Part shown: one piece after another, positions 22,140 to 35,042 of the stretch
How positions within the stretch are numbered: position 1 is the stretch's first letter
Layout: each line of letters begins with the position of its first letter
Assembly (NCBI GenBank): GCA_023548195.1
Contig: JAJHZJ010000061.1
Span: 8,349,378 to 8,413,377, forward strand
Source: Bettongia penicillata ogilbyi
Lineage: Eukaryota > Chordata > Mammalia > Diprotodontia > Potoroidae
Reading direction: 5' to 3'
DNA: 64,000 nt
Program-made: the position numbers and the translations under genes
The notes under the pieces: generated by a model
What the model was told of the DNA's origin: nothing
The model's input: the letters and a program-made list of their open reading frames with translations, nothing else
Databases searched by the model: none

Positions 22140-22440
22140 TGTTGGATTTAGAGTTAGAAAACTGGGTTCTGATCCCAGCTTTCCTATTTGTTACCTTTGT
22201 GACCTTGGCAAGTCTTAACTTCTCACAGACTCAGTGAGAGGGCTTTTCCAACTCTAAAACGGTTCCACTTTGATTCTGTTTCATTGGCATAGCCAATTCC
22301 TGTTGGTAAAATTCCTTTCCTTGACATAAATTAAAATGAACCAAAAGGAATTAAGAACTGAGTACTAAGAAGTGTTTTGTCCATAGTTAGGACTTGTGGT
22401 TAGGACTTGAATTCAGATCTTCATCATTCAAAAACCAACA
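22140..22440 (+). repeat. MIR-type SINE, degraded
   Basis: 'gatttagagttagaaaactgg', 'ttgttacctttgtgaccttggcaag', 'gggcttttccaactctaaaa' in MIR order. The right part (22320-22440) is a likely separate, weaker MIR piece. Confidence 0.55.
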
Positions 22441-22739
22441 CTTTATCCCTTACTACACATCCAGTATTTATATTTGCAGAGTAATTTACACTTTTTGCTT
22501 TTTCCATCACAGTTACCCTATAGCAAATTTGTTCTATTATCTCTAATTTCTAAATAAAAACATGGAAATATAAAGATATGACAAGCTTGATACATGTGGG
22601 AAGGGAAGGGGGAGGGAACAAGAGCAAATACAAATACTTCAAACCCTGTTTTAGTAGGTTTCATTTTTCTTCATTTACCAGGAGCTAGAAGTGTTAAGTT
22701 GATAGACTCCTTTCCACTCAGTAACACTTTAGAATATCA

Positions 22740-23035
22740 TTGGTATATTTTAGCCACATTTCCATCCCTCTACTTCATATCCCTGACTTGAACCTTCAGG
22801 ACTCAGTTCAAATGTTACCTTTTACAAAAACCCTTCCACTCTGAGATTAACTTTCTTTTTACCTTGTGGGGGGTGTTTGTGTATATTTATTTATATTTAT
22901 GTGCTGTTACTTCCATTGTATGCAAATTTCTAGAACGTGGAAGCTTTTGGAGTTTTTGCCTTTATATCACCAGTGCTTAGCCCAAGGCCTGGCACAGTAT
23001 TAGGCCTAATAAATATCTGTTGATTGATAAGTCTA
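22740..23035 (+). repeat. L2 LINE 3' end
   Basis: 'ctcagttcaaatgttacc', 'cccttccactctgag', 'tagcccaaggcctggcacagtatt', terminal 'taataaatatctgttgattga'. Confidence 0.8.
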
Positions 23036-23084
23036 TTGTGGCTCATTTGCATTCACTCATTTATAATATTATATGGAAATAAGG

Positions 23085-23335
23085 GAATTTAGGTGACACA
23101 ATGGATAGAGCACCAGTCCTGGAGTCAGGAAGACCTGAATTTAAATCCAACCTCAGATCCTTAGTAGTTTTGTGACCCTGGGCAAGTCACTTAATTCTGC
23201 CTCAGTTTCCTCATCAGTGAAAAGAGCTGGAGAAGAAAATGGCAAATCACTCCAGTATCTTTGCCAAGAAAACCCCAAATGGGGTCGCAGAGAGTCACAC
23301 ACAACAGAAAAGTGACTGAATGACAACAAAAGGAA
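23085..23335 (+). repeat. MAR1-type SINE, nearly full length
   Basis: tRNA-like head with A/B-box-like parts (cacaatggatagagcacc; gacctgaatttaaatcc), then 'gtgaccctgggcaagtcac', 'cctcagtttcctcatc', 'gagctggagaagaaaatgg', 'ccaagaaaaccccaaatggg', and the tail 'gactgaatgacaacaaa'. This is a hallmark marsupial SINE. Confidence 0.9.
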
Positions 23336-23344
23336 ATGAGACAA

Positions 23345-24020
23345 CATAAGAATTAGTGGTTAGAGTTCTGTCATGGGAGTCAGGAAGAACTGTGTTCATG
23401 TCCTGCCTCTGACATATACTGACTGTAAAACCCTGCACAAGTTATTTAATTTTTTGGTCCCCCGAGGTAATTTCTAAGATTACAAATTGAAGAGGAGGCG
23501 TTGACTTGCTGTAAGGAGAGTCTTCTTTCTAGATTTCCCTATAACAATAAAATCATAGGTTTCTTCCCACCCCTCCCAAGGAACTGATAACCCTGCAAGT
23601 GTTTTTTCTCAACATCATATTTTCTTGAAATTATCTGTCACCTTAGACTAGGTTAGGTAAGCCTGTACTGGAGAGGGGAAAAGGTAGAAATTATTGTCTG
23701 CAAATTGACATTTCCATTCACATTTTTAGGATCTTTTCTCTGGAATCATTGATGGCATGGATGATGAACTAGATCTATTTTGAAGGAAATAGCACACCTT
23801 TGGATTTAAGTGTCTACCTGGAACTGGTAGAGATAGCCCAACACCCAGGGCACAAGAGCACCCTGAATTGCAATGCACCACCACCATTAGCCCTGCTTCT
23901 TCTATATCATCTGATAATTCTTTAGCATGGACCCAGATGGAAGGACAACAAAATGATGTTTTTATTAAATAGAAACTAAAGGAGCAACCCATTGAAACAC
24001 AAATAGAAGTCTTGTTTTCA
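23345..24020. other. Unassigned, part SINE-like
   Basis: 23340-23440 resembles the head of another tRNA-type SINE (gttagagttctgtcatgggagtcagg). The remainder has no recognised feature. Confidence 0.4.
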
Positions 24021-24039
24021 CTTACTGCCTACTTCATTT

Positions 24040-24150
24040 CTCTTGTCTATTAAACATTTGTTCAGTACCTACTATGTACAAGGTATGGTGCTAAACACAG
24101 GGATATGAATGAGAATGACACAATACCTACTCAGGGAGCTTCTAATGGGA
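24040..24150 (+). repeat. Ancient interspersed repeat (cacctactatgtgccaggcactgt type)
   Basis: 'attaaacatttgttcagtacc', 'tactatgtacaaggtatggtgctaaac'. The same phrase recurs at 27325 and 45520. I cannot name the family with certainty. Confidence 0.5.
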
Positions 24151-25339
24151 AGATTATAAGCTGTAAGTGAATTTAAAAGAATTAAGTGCTTACTAGGTGC
24201 AAAGTTTTATGGTAAGAGCAGAAGGAGCTTATTTTCTAATGAGAAAGACAACAGATGTATCATCTTTAATGCCAGTCCCATTGATAACACTATATCTGTT
24301 TCTGATATGGGACCATTTGCGAGTGCCAAGTGACTTTTTTGCCTTAGTAGCTGTGTCTATAGCACTGGCAGAGGCCTTTGTAAGATTACATCTCCTTAAG
24401 GGTTGCTTCCCTTGGACTGTGACTTTGGGTACCACCTAGAAGCAGGAGATCGAGGTTACTGCTATTCATGGGACTTTTGGGATGGAGGGCATGAAGGGAT
24501 GTAGTGACCACAGTGCTTTGACACATCTGGCACATGCTATCCTATTTCTCCCTCAGATTTATTTCTTCAGCTAAAAAATAAATACATGTTAAATATAAAA
24601 ATAAGTGCAAATAAAAACAAACTATTAAGATGCAATTTAGTTTGAGGAGGAGGTCACTAGCAGTAGGAGAGCTCAGGAAAGGTTTTATGTTGGTGAGGTT
24701 TTATGTGGTGGTGAGGATTGTGCTTTATAAAGCTCAGGCTTGAAGACAATAATTCTTTGAGGCAGTGATAGGAAGAAATAGTAGATACCTAAGGGAAGTG
24801 CTGAGAGATTACATCTTTAAACTATTCCTTTAGATTGCCTTTAGTCCTAATTTAGAGCCCAGTTGTTTGGCTCTAATCTCTGTAATTCATGCCCTAATCA
24901 TTTCTAACAGTTAAATTGAGTTGTCTTATGATACTCATGTCACCCTATATTGTCTGTTGTGTTGACTGTGGCATCAAGATGATGACATGACTTGCAGTTG
25001 ACTTTGATCCTCTCTAACCAAGTACTTCTCAAGAAATATATCATTTGAGCTAACAAAATCATTTATAGTATCCATACCAATTTGATTAAACTTGATTGGC
25101 CAAGCACTTATTTCTGATATGCCATAGTACCAGAGTTCACCGGGAGATGCTGCTGTATTAGAAACAATCTCTTCACTCTGAATGTTTTATTGTCTTGGAC
25201 GTTGAATATATCCTGAGTCACTTTGTAGGTCAGGGTGACCCACTTTCAATCTGGTTCTGGTATCCATCAAAAGTTGCTTTGGTAGGGTCAATCAAGTCTT
25301 TAGAGTACTAACTCAATTATTCAATGACGAACAAATTAC
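24151..25339. other. Unassigned
   Basis: No gene or named repeat is recognised. An 80-codon plus-strand frame at 24197-24439 has no recognisable motif and I do not treat it as a gene. Confidence 0.4.
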
Positions 25340-25445
25340 CTCAGTTTTTCAATGATTTATTGTTTCATTTATTGTATATGTGTCCCAAATAACTGTCACA
25401 ATACTTGTCACATATGGGTGCTTAGTAAATACCTTTTGATTGATT
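25340..25445 (+). repeat. L2 LINE 3' end fragment
   Basis: 'atacttgtcacatatgggtgcttagtaaatacc' followed by 'ttttgattgatta' matches the L2 3' terminus. Confidence 0.55.
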
Positions 25446-26100
25446 ACCAGGATGCATTAGAATCAACACTTAATCTGATTTGAATTTTAAACAAAACACC
25501 TAATAATATGAAAGTTGAATTGCACCTTTTTTTGGCTGTTCTGTATACATACTAACCCTAAAACAAAATTAAATGTCAGTACCAGAGCCCTTGAGAGTAC
25601 TATTTAAATATATTATGTAGAGGAAATATAGCTACTTTTAATTTAGCCAAAACATAAATTACAGTTTTGTTATCATCAAGTATAAAGTTATACTGACTCC
25701 TATTCACTTTAGGACAATTTGTAATTTTGTCTGCACGTGTTTGCTCTGTATTATTCTAGTGTTGACTAACGATATTCTTGATCTCAGTTTTGAAATTAAT
25801 AGCTTTATTTGGGAGATAGGCAGCTTGACAGAATTTCAATAAATAATAACCTTAAATATAATCTATAAATGTTTCCCTGGAACCCATCTACTTTCAGTAT
25901 GCCGTCATTTCTCTGTAATATCCTGGTCCTTTACAAATGTAATTCATTGTTAAATTCAGTTGTTCCCTTTTCTTATTTTTTTTCCTTTTCCTGTTCATGA
26001 AATGTGAAAGGGAATTCACACACTAAATAATATAAAATAGTCATTCCTTATATTTTATACTGTACTTTTGGAGAAGCAACATAAACTCAGTTGTTCCCTG
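25446..26100. other. Unassigned AT-rich sequence
   Basis: Nothing recognised. Confidence 0.4.
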
Positions 26101-26262
26101 TGAGCTCAACAAGAGAGTTATACCTATTTTACAGATGAGGAATCATATCCAGAAAGATTAATTAGATTATTCAGGGTCACAGAGCCAATAAATAGCAAAA
26201 CTAGGATTAAATTTCACATCTTCCTAATCCAGTGTGTGTTCCTTTATACCACAGTGTCCCTC
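26101..26262 (-). repeat. MIR-type SINE
   Basis: Plus strand reads 'cctattttacagatgaggaa', 'attcagggtcacagagcc', 'cctaatccagtgtgtgttcctttataccac', a reversed MIR. Confidence 0.75.
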
Positions 26263-26889
26263 AATTCACGTGCCAGTCTAGTGGCAGAGCTAAATATGCC
26301 TACCTGCTAGAACCACCACTTCAGTTGAGAAAACACTATTCATAGAGAATGGCAAAAGCAGAAACATCTCTAGCAATTCTGAGCAGGTAATCATGTAACA
26401 TGCTGATTAGCAATCAAGATACCTCCAAATCAAAAACTACATAGAGAAATGCTATTTTGTAATTGTGGTGTGACTGCCTTTTCAAGATGAGTTTGATTAT
26501 TAGTCACAAGATCTAGAGGGAATTTAGGATTATTTGGAAGGAAGTCATTTTCTATTCTACAGTTTATAGTCTGTCATTTATGCTAGCCATGAAAATTTAA
26601 AACACTAGGTCCCCAGTCAACTTGCCTCCTCTCATCAGAAATGGACAGATCTTGGTGGGACAGTATCAGGAATACAGAGATAGTTTACATGAGGTAGTAG
26701 CTATTATACTCTGAGGTGAGCAATAAATTACGTAATTATGGTGACTTCTTCTAGGACTCTGGCTATATACCTGTGTAAACCAGCTTCTAAAATTAGGTAC
26801 ATTCTCAGTAACCAAATTTCACATATTTTTATATTGTCTGTGGATTCATTATTGGTTTAGAGAGTGTATAAGTGAGAAAGCTGGTATTG
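26263..26889. other. Unassigned
   Basis: Nothing recognised. Confidence 0.4.
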
Positions 26890-27065
26890 CCACTGTACAG
26901 TGTTCAAGTCAAACCATCTTTGGAATACTGTGGTCAGTTCTGTATGTTGTTTTTTAGAAGAGACACTGATAAGATGGAAAATGAGTTTTCTGCCACTGCA
27001 GGCATTCAAACAGAGACTCAATGACTACTTGTTTAGAGTATTGGCCTACATCCCTTCTGACTCCT
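26890..27065 (+). repeat. L3/CR1 LINE fragment
   Basis: 'tttggaatactgtggtcagttc' and 'gcattcaaacagagactcaatgactacttg' match the CR1/L3 region that encodes the end of the element. Confidence 0.6.
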
Positions 27066-27290
27066 CAGAATCAGTGATTCATACACAAATGTATTCTTTC
27101 CCTGTCCAGAAGCACACTGGCTATATACTGTTCTGGTCTTGAACTGCTCCCTACTTCCTGACCTCCCCCTTTTACAGCCCTCACTCCCCTTGTCATTATG
27201 GTACTGAGAAGGGCTGTGCAGTCTGAAAAAAGAGAATATTAAGCAGTCAATAATTTAAGATTGGTAGCTCATTCTACTTAAGTTTAGGTT
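27066..27290. other. Unassigned
   Basis: Nothing recognised. Confidence 0.35.
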
Positions 27291-27460
27291 TTCTCTTGCA
27301 AAATTACAAGCAACCATCCATATGTTCATTTATTTACCCAATCAATAAACATTTGTTAAGCACCTACTTATGTGCCAGGCACTGTATTAGCCACTATGGA
27401 TTCAGCTACAAAGAAAAAAACTATTTCTACTCCCAAGGATCTCAGAATGTGTTAAGAACT
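27291..27460 (+). repeat. Ancient interspersed repeat (cacctactatgtgccaggcactgt type)
   Basis: 'caatcaataaacatttgttaagcacc', 'tatgtgccaggcactgtattag', 'tctcagaatgtgtta'. Confidence 0.55.
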
Positions 27461-27509
27461 TGTAGCAGTATCTTTACAATATTTTTTCTTCCCAGATCAT
27501 AGTATCTTT

Positions 27510-28115
27510 TTAAATTCTAATTTATTTATTTATTTTTATGATTTCCACAAGATTTTGAGTTCCAAATTTTCTCCCCATCTCTCCCCTCTGCCCACCCTAA
27601 GACAGCGTGCGTTCTAATTACCCCTTTGCCCAATCTGCCCTCCCTTCTATCATGCCCCTCCCTTTTTATCCCCATCCCCTCTATTTCTTGGAGGACAAGA
27701 TACATTTCTATAACCCATTGCCTGTATTTCTTATCTCCCAATTGCATGTAAAAACAACCTTTAACATTTGTCTTTAAAACTTTGAGTTCCAACTTCTCCC
27801 CCTTCCTCCCTCCCCACCCATCCCCACTGAGAAGGCAAGCAATTCGATATATGTTATACATGTGTAGTTATGCAAAAGACTTCCATAAAAGTTGTGTTGT
27901 AGAAGACTAACTATATTTCCCTTCATCCTATCCTGCCACCCATTTATTCTGTTCTCACTTTCGACCTTATCCCTCCTCAAAAATATTAACTTCTAATTAT
28001 ACCCTGTTACCTTTTTGCCTTCTTTCTGTCATCCCCCACCCCCACCCCTGCTTATCCCCTTCTCCCCTATTTTCCTGTAGTGTAAGATAGAGTTTCATAG
28101 CAAATTGAATATGCA
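27510..28115 (-). mobile_element. L1/HAL1 3' UTR fragment
   Basis: Reverse copy of the 3' UTR also seen in the HAL1-like elements: 'gagttccaaattttctcccc' , 'gagaaggcaagcaattcgatat', 'aagttgtgttgtagaagactaact', and a polypyrimidine stretch. Its left end (TTTATTTATTTATTTTTA) is the reversed poly-A. Confidence 0.85.
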
Positions 28116-28639
28116 GAGATCATAGTATCTTTGCAGCAGAACATTACCTAGAGGTCAGTGGTTCTATATCATAACTGCATATGAACAATTTCTGTTCACA
28201 TATTGAAAGTACATAAATAGAATTAATATTAATTAATAATATTAATGTAATTATTAATAAATGCAACTATGGCCAGAAGTTACTCAAGAGAAATGAGATC
28301 TGCCTACAGCACCCTTATGCTGATGACACAAGCCTTCAGGTGGGGTAAATTCTTTCTAATCAATCTCTGACTCTTATCCCTCCATAGCTGCACTTCCAAG
28401 GCTATTGTAATAAGGAAGACCAATACTGGTAATGGAATACTAATGTCAAAGTCATATAAAGGACAATTTAAAAGAATGGCCATCTTGGGCCTAATCCTTT
28501 CATATGTGCTGAACATGATCAGATTTGTGAAAAATCTCAGGAAAGGATCACATTATCACCAAGATAGTGGAATAGTTTTACAATCCTAAAACTTCAACAA
28601 AAAAATATATTACGTGCTAGATCCCTCAAAACTAAGACA
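28116..28639. other. Unassigned
   Basis: AT-rich; TTAATATTAATT-type simple sequence at 28216-28260. No gene. Confidence 0.4.
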
Positions 28640-28830
28640 AAGTACCACCTTGTGAATGAAGCAATTTCTAATCCCCTCAGCTACTAGTCCTCTTCCGCGT
28701 ACAATTAACATATTTATTGTGTATATACTTAGATATGCGTATGCTATTTCCTCTAGTAGAATGTAAGGCCCTGCAGGGTGATCAGTGTTTCAAAGGCTTA
28801 AGAAATGTTTGTTGATTCCTTAATTGATAA
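28640..28830 (+). repeat. L2 LINE 3' end
   Basis: 'gtgaatgaagcaatttctaatcccct', 'tagaatgtaaggccctgcagggtga', terminal 'taagaaatgtttgttgattcc'. Confidence 0.65.
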
Positions 28831-29560
28831 TACATTTACCAAGAGTTTGTCAGGAATCACAAAACCTGCGAACCACAGTCTAGGTAAAGGTACAAGATAA
28901 TTACCCAGAATTTTTGAATGTAGATGACAAAACAGTGATCAATTGAATCCACAGAGCACTATCAGGAAAAAACATTCATGCTTGAAACTCCAAGATTTTT
29001 ACAGGTTCAATTTCACAATTTCAGTATCAACATATTTTGTAAGCGGCCAAGACAGAAACCTTCAGCTATAAAGGAAAACTACTTCAAATAACTCAGGATT
29101 GATCCACAGTCATGAAAAAGCAGTGAAAAGAATGGAATGAGATTTTTCAAAAGACCTCAAGCTCCAACCCAAAAGAATATGTCTTGGGTAGCTAAACCTA
29201 GTCAACAACGAAAAAAGGATTGACTTTCAAAATAGAGGATAGACTTTCAAAATAAATTTTTGAGGTAGCACTAAAGAAAAATACAGAAATGAGCAGAATA
29301 TTCACTTTGTAAGCATTCCAAACAAGAAATCCAAGCAGAGTAAACAAGTACAAATGTCAAGAAAAGGTTACAGAAGAAAATATTTTTTTTATGTTTACAA
29401 GTGACTTAAAAATTGAAGTAAAGGATAAAAGAACAAGGAAGAATTATCAAAAGACAACACCAAATTGGCTAAAAAATTAAGCAAAACTTAAAGAACTAAG
29501 GGAAGAAAAGGGAAAAGAACTGAATTAGTAATTAGTGGACTAAATCCCCTGATTCTCTAT
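28831..29560 (+). repeat. Possible very old L1/HAL1 ORF1-type relic
   Basis: A-rich sequence with phrases like the ORF1 C-terminal region (ttcagctataaaggaaaactac, aatggaatgagatttttcaaaag, ctccaacccaaaagaatatgtct). No open frame is left. The assignment is tentative. Confidence 0.35.
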
Positions 29561-30094
29561 AAGTATCTTCTGTGAGAAATATAGCACAGTAGGGAGTTAA
29601 CCAGAACAAGAAGAGAGAAAGTTAAGGAGGAGGGAGCAGAGTCTTGGTAGGAAAGCTAAGTAACCCTCTTAGGTATTAAAGAGCTCATAAGGGACAGATT
29701 GACTTTCTGTCCCACTTTTCTCCAGTGGCTATTTCAGACTGAGGCCCCATGTGCTTCCTTCAGTCCCTCCTCTGCCTCTACCTCCTACCTGACTTAGAAA
29801 ACAAAAGTCATGTACCATATGTCTCCTCTTCTCCAGTCTTACCCAAACCTCAAAATCCCTGTCCATTACTAAACCTCTCCTATACACCTGTTTCTGAGAA
29901 GGGATGGGACCCTGCTTGCCAAAACCAACAGCTGCCCCTGTGCCCTTGATCCCATCTCCTGCAGTTGTCTCCAGATCGTTTGATGGCAAACCCTTCCCTC
30001 ATCAGTAAAATATTATTTTCCACATGCACACCTAATGTAGGCATAACTTATTTATAAATTACATATATGTTTTAATAATTGCATACATTATAAA
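29561..30094. other. Unassigned
   Basis: No gene or named repeat. A C/T-rich stretch lies at 29715-29960. Confidence 0.35.
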
Positions 30095-30790
30095 ACTAGA
30101 CATTAAAAAGGATTTGCCCTTAGGGTATATGAGGAGCCACTGGAGTTTATTGAGAAGTGTGACAGGATCAGATTTGTGCTTAAGGAAGACCATTTTGGTT
30201 GTCCTCGTGTATTTTTGACACTGCACTTCCTCTCCCTCTCAAACCTCCCCCCGCTCCCAGGTAAATATGTATTTTAAGAGGCAAAAAATGAGGAGGGAGT
30301 GCATTCCAGGAAGAAAGAAAAGCAGTGAGAAGCCACAGAGTTGGAAAGTCTAGTGTCATGTATGAAGAATAGTCAAAAGGTTAGTGTGGATGAGCCATAC
30401 AATTAGTGAACAGAAATAAAGTATAATAAGGCTTGAGAAAATGGGTTGAAAGCAGATTATAAAGAATTTTAAATGAGAAAAAGGAACTGGGAGTGAAATT
30501 ACAGTTTATGTTTTATCCTAAAGGGACTGGAGATCAACTGGAGTGTGTTGAACAAGTGTGTGACATTGTCCTTTGGAATCATTTTGACAGCTGTGTGGAG
30601 AATGGATTAGAGAAAGGAGAGATGAGGCAGGGAATCCCAGTTGAAGGCTATTCTAATATTCCAGGGGATAGATAATGAGGGTTAAAACTAGGATGATAGC
30701 TATGAGAAAAGAAAGAAGGGGATGAATATGAGAAGAGTCAAGGTTGAAATAGGAGAATTTGGCAACTAATTGAATGTGTGGGGTTCAAAA
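30095..30790. repeat. Ancient mammal-wide interspersed repeat, same family as 45500-46525
   Basis: 'aggagccactggagtttattgagaag', 'gtgacaggatcagattt', 'gcattccaggaagaa', 'tttgacagctgtgtggagaatgg'. Parts of this order recur at 45725-46130. The family is not named. Confidence 0.5.
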
Positions 30791-30839
30791 ATCAAAGAAT
30801 GGACAAATTTAGTCACTTTGAGGGCATAGTTCTATATTG

Positions 30840-31525
30840 CTTTCTGGAATGACAGGTCCACAAACAATGCATTAATGTGCGATAACGAGCTTCCAACATT
30901 TAGCATTTTCTGCTATTTTCTTTGCTGATCTGGTGGGCATGAGGAGTAATCTCAAGAGTTCCTTTAATTTGAGTTTCTCTTTTAGTAACTAGAGCATTTT
31001 TCCATAAGGTTACTGATAGCTTAAATTTCTTCCTTTGAAAATTCTGTTCATAATTTATTTAGCTATTGGGGAATGGTTTTTAGTCATACACATTTAAATC
31101 AATTCCTTATCACACTTGGTTACTGGACCTCTATCAAACAACTTATTGCCAGGATTTTTCTGAAATCTGTTTCCTTTCCAATTAGTTTTGTTTGTCCAAA
31201 AACTTTTGAATCTTATATGATAAGTCCACTTTATCTTATGTAATCCCTTCCATTGCTTTTTTTTTCATCTTGAACTCTTACCCATCCTTATATCTGACAA
31301 GCAATTTCTTGCTTGCTCCTCTAATTTGTTTGTGATGTGACCTTTTATACATAGGTCTTGTATCCATTTAGAGTGTATCTTAGTATACAGTGTGAGAAGC
31401 TAGTTTTTACCCAATTTCTGCAAAACTGTCTATTAGTCTTCCCAGAAGTTTTTATCAAATGGTAAATTATTTCTCCAGTAACTAGGTCTTTGGGTTTATT
31501 GGATACTACCCTTTTATGTTCCCTA
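30840..31525 (-). mobile_element. L1 ORF2 relic, right-hand part
   Basis: The reverse complement matches the ORF2 region at 6290-6540 (gtggacttatcatataagattcaaaagttt; attccccaatagctaaa; ttatggaaaaatgctc). Orientation is minus and it is heavily decayed. It continues at 32175. Confidence 0.8.
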
Positions 31526-32174
31526 GCTTCGGTATGTTACATACTGTCATGAGTGAAATTTAACAAAAAAGTAAACTGAGATACATTTCTCTGAGCAAAA
31601 TAACATTTTGTTATCAGGATCAGTCACCTGAGAATAAGATGGGTCAATGGCTTGCCCCAATTTATGTCAAAGACTCAAAATTGAAGATGCAGCTCATAAC
31701 ATAGAACAAAGAACAGTACATGGGATTGAGGACAACTTGATTGGTTATATTGCTGAGATGATGGGAGCAGCATAATTGGTTGGAAGTTTGATAATGAGAG
31801 GTTAGCAATGACCTTCTGTCCCCTTGTGACTAAGAAGTATTTATTGTTTGAGTCCAGCTGCAAGGTCTAGAGATAACAGAACAGATGTTTTGGACAGCAA
31901 ACTAGACATCTTTGAAAGACAGTTTGGTGGTGTAAAGATACTAAATCCAACTCCCTTATGGCAAGCAATATCTCCCAAAGTTATCTAAATTCCTTGAGGC
32001 AAGCATAGAAGTGATTAGCCAGAGAATAGGATTTCTCAATTTAACCCATTACAGGCCAACTGAATTCTGAACTAAGTTCAGAAACAAAGAACCCTGCCTT
32101 AAGAGAATTACAGAACAAAATCAATGAATTATTAAAAAAAGATACAAAATCGATTTAAACTTCTCAATACCTAA
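31526..32174. mobile_element. Insertion of about 650 bp in the L1 relic
   Basis: L1 homology stops near 31525 and resumes near 32175 (ctccattttttaaacaaaattaaattg...gctttatagtatag). The insert has no open frame or recognised family. It could be a solo LTR, but I do not see convincing TG...CA ends or a target duplication. Confidence 0.5.
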
Positions 32175-33985
32175 TCCATTCTACTCACTCACCTCTCCAT
32201 TTTTTAAACAAAATTAAATTGTTTTTATTAATGACTGCTTTATAGTATAGTTTTGGATCTGCACTGGTAGACTCTCCATTTCTTACTATTTTTTCATTGG
32301 TACTGTTTATGTTCTTGACTCTTTGTTCCTCCATGTGATTTTTATTATTATTTTAGAACTTTATAAAATAGTACTTTGGTAGTTTAATTGTTATAGCATT
32401 GGATAATTAACTTTATTCAGGCAGTTGTCATTTTTATTGTATTATATTGGGTTGACCTACCCATGAGCAATTAGTATTTATTCACTATTGCTTGGTAGGT
32501 TCACTCCTGGCTATATTTTATACTTTCTGTAGTTATTTTGAATGAAATTTCTCTTTCTAGACTTCCTTCTGGGTTTTGTTCAGCAATGCTGATGATTTAT
32601 GTGGATTTATTTATATCCTGAACCTTCCTAAGTTTATTAATTACATTAATTTTCATTCAGGCTCTTGTGTTATCTAAGTAAATCATCATACAAAAAGCCA
32701 TAATTGTTACCTCTTTGCTTAAGCTTATTTCTTTTATTTAACTTTCTTCTCTTATGACTATAGCTAGCATTTCTATAAACTATGCTAAATAATAGTGGTG
32801 ATAATGGGCTTTTCTGCTCTACTGAGTCCTCATTGGAAAGGTCTTTTAACTTTTTTCCATTACATATTTTGTTCTTTGTTTTAGATAAATGCTTATTACA
32901 TGAAGTAAAGACCCTTTCCCCCCTAAGTTTTATAGTGTTTTTTAATAGAAACAGGTATTGAATTTTGTCAAAAGCGTCTGTTGGTATTAATATGTATTTT
33001 TATGATTTATGTTAATGATTATATTTACAGTCTTTCTTGTGTTGAAAGAACCCTAAATTCCTGATATAAATTGAATATGATTTATTATGTAATGTTCCAA
33101 ATATGTTCTTGTAGTCAATTTGCTAATATTTAATTTAAAAATTTTGCATCAGTGTTCATTAGATATTGGACTATAGGTTTCTTTCTCTGTTTTGTCTCTC
33201 CCTAGTTTGGGTATCAAGGCCATGTTTGTATCATAGAATGATTTGTTGAAATCAATTTGGGTAGTGTTAGAATTAACTATCTTTGAGTGTTTGATGGAAT
33301 TTACTTGTAAACCCATCTGGTCCTACAGTGTATTTTTCCCTTTGGGAGTTCATTTATGGCTTATCAAAACTTCTTTTCATGACAACATACTATTCTATTT
33401 CTTTTGTTTATCTTTTGTTTCTTAGTAAGTATTCATCCATTTTCTCTAAATTACTACTCGTTTTATTAGTATATTATTGTGGAAGATCATTTCTGATGAT
33501 CTTTACTTTCTGTCGAATTGTTGTAGATTCCCCTTTTTTTCATTTTTGATAGTTTGGTTTTTTTCTCTCTCAATCATATGGTTTATCTTTTTTTATTACC
33601 TTCACCATTCTTGCCTCCCCCAGAAACAGCCTCTAGATTTTATCCGTTTAATGTTATGAGCTGTCTTGGAGTTTGGGGAGGGGTTGCTTCAAATTCTATT
33701 AATCTCTTTAATTTTCAGACTGTTACGTAGTTGGGGTGTTTAAAGTTATTGTTGTTAAAGTTTTTTTTTAATTACATGTCCAATTCATTGATTTGTCTTT
33801 TTTCTTTTTTATTGATAAAAGTATTTAGAGACAAAATTTTCTCCTAAGAACTGCTTTAGGTCCAAATCTCATAAGCTTTTGTATGTCGTCTAGTTGTTGC
33901 TTTCTTTGATAAAATTTTCTGGGGTTTTTTGTAATTTGTTTTTTAATTCACCAGTCCTTCAGTTACATAATTAGTTTTCTATTAT
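32175..33985 (-). mobile_element. L1 ORF2 relic, main part
   Basis: Reversed L1 ORF2. The plus strand reads 'ttttgcatcagtgttcattag', 'gtctctccctagtttgggtatcaagg', 'acccatctggtcct', 'aactgctttaggtccaaatctcataa' and 'aattcaccagtccttcagtt', in the order of reversed L1 reverse-transcriptase and upstream sequence. Many stops; an old copy. Confidence 0.85.
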
Positions 33986-35040
33986 TTTTTGATTCTTTCA
34001 TCAAGGCCTCTTAATGAAAGTTTAAGAATTTAATGTAAGAATCAGTATTCTTACTTAGATCAAAGCGATTTACTTAAATATTTAAAATCAAAGTAGAAAT
34101 TTAAGAAAGCCAAGCAAGTGACCCCAAACTAGTTAAAAGTATAGTAGGATTTATGTGTGTTATGCTAAAAGCTAAATAACTTTAGGTTTTATGAATATTC
34201 AAGGTCAAAGAGGACTTAATTGATTAATTAATTAATTCCATATTAATGGAATTTTAAAATATTAAAATTTACTTGACCTGTATTTTAATGCTTTTCTCCC
34301 ATTTTAAATATTGGAAAGGGAGTAATTTCAAGTTAATGGCAAATTTATTTTAAATAAATTGACACAGTGTTTGAGTATCTTATAGAATTTTGCACATGAA
34401 GATCACTTAGTAAATACATACTTAATTTGCTTTAAGAATTATGTATGTTTAGTTATATAAGCTAAAGTATTAATATAATCAAGTCTAGAACATCACAGCA
34501 AAAGCTGTGTGTGGCAGGATAAAGGATACACTCATTGCTGCTACCACCACCTCACAGGTAACTCATTTAGCAGTCAGAAAGTCAGTGTGCCTGCCCTTTT
34601 CAGACTCATCAGTGTTTTTGACAGCAGCCTTCATCTTCTGCTATCTTTTCTTAATCAGGAGGGTGATTTTGGGAAATTTATTTTAGCTTCCAAATGCAGT
34701 CTGTTATGATTAATCAATAAAATCATCTCTGACCTGGGTTCTGATTAGCTTTTAAGATGAGTTCTCCTATGAATTCATATTATAAAAAATAGAAGCACAG
34801 TGTTCCCTATAGAGAGGCACAGGATCCTTGGAACTTCTTTTTTGCAGGTCATATATGTAACTAGACATTACTAAATGTCACATAAAAATCAGATTGTAAA
34901 TATAGAGGATTTTTAGAAGAGGAAATAACAGGGACTGGTTGCTGTTTTTGAAAGAGAAACAGAAAAAGAGTAGGGACCTATAAATACTAGAAAGATAAAG
35001 GAACATAAATTGCGCATAATGAAAGGGGATAGATATGTAC
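33986..35040. other. Unassigned
   Basis: AT-rich with a (TTAA)n patch at 34220-34240. The 34495-34750 part has no repeat features and could be conserved non-coding DNA; this is untested. Confidence 0.4.
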
Positions 35041-35042
35041 AT

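Noticed and set aside
23085..23160. tRNA gene at the head of SINE copies
   Set aside because: Box-like sequences belong to the tRNA-derived MAR1 head; no intact cloverleaf is seen.
24197..24439. 80-codon hydrophobic plus-strand frame as a small membrane protein
   Set aside because: No recognised family, no supporting splice or promoter context, and such lengths are common by chance.
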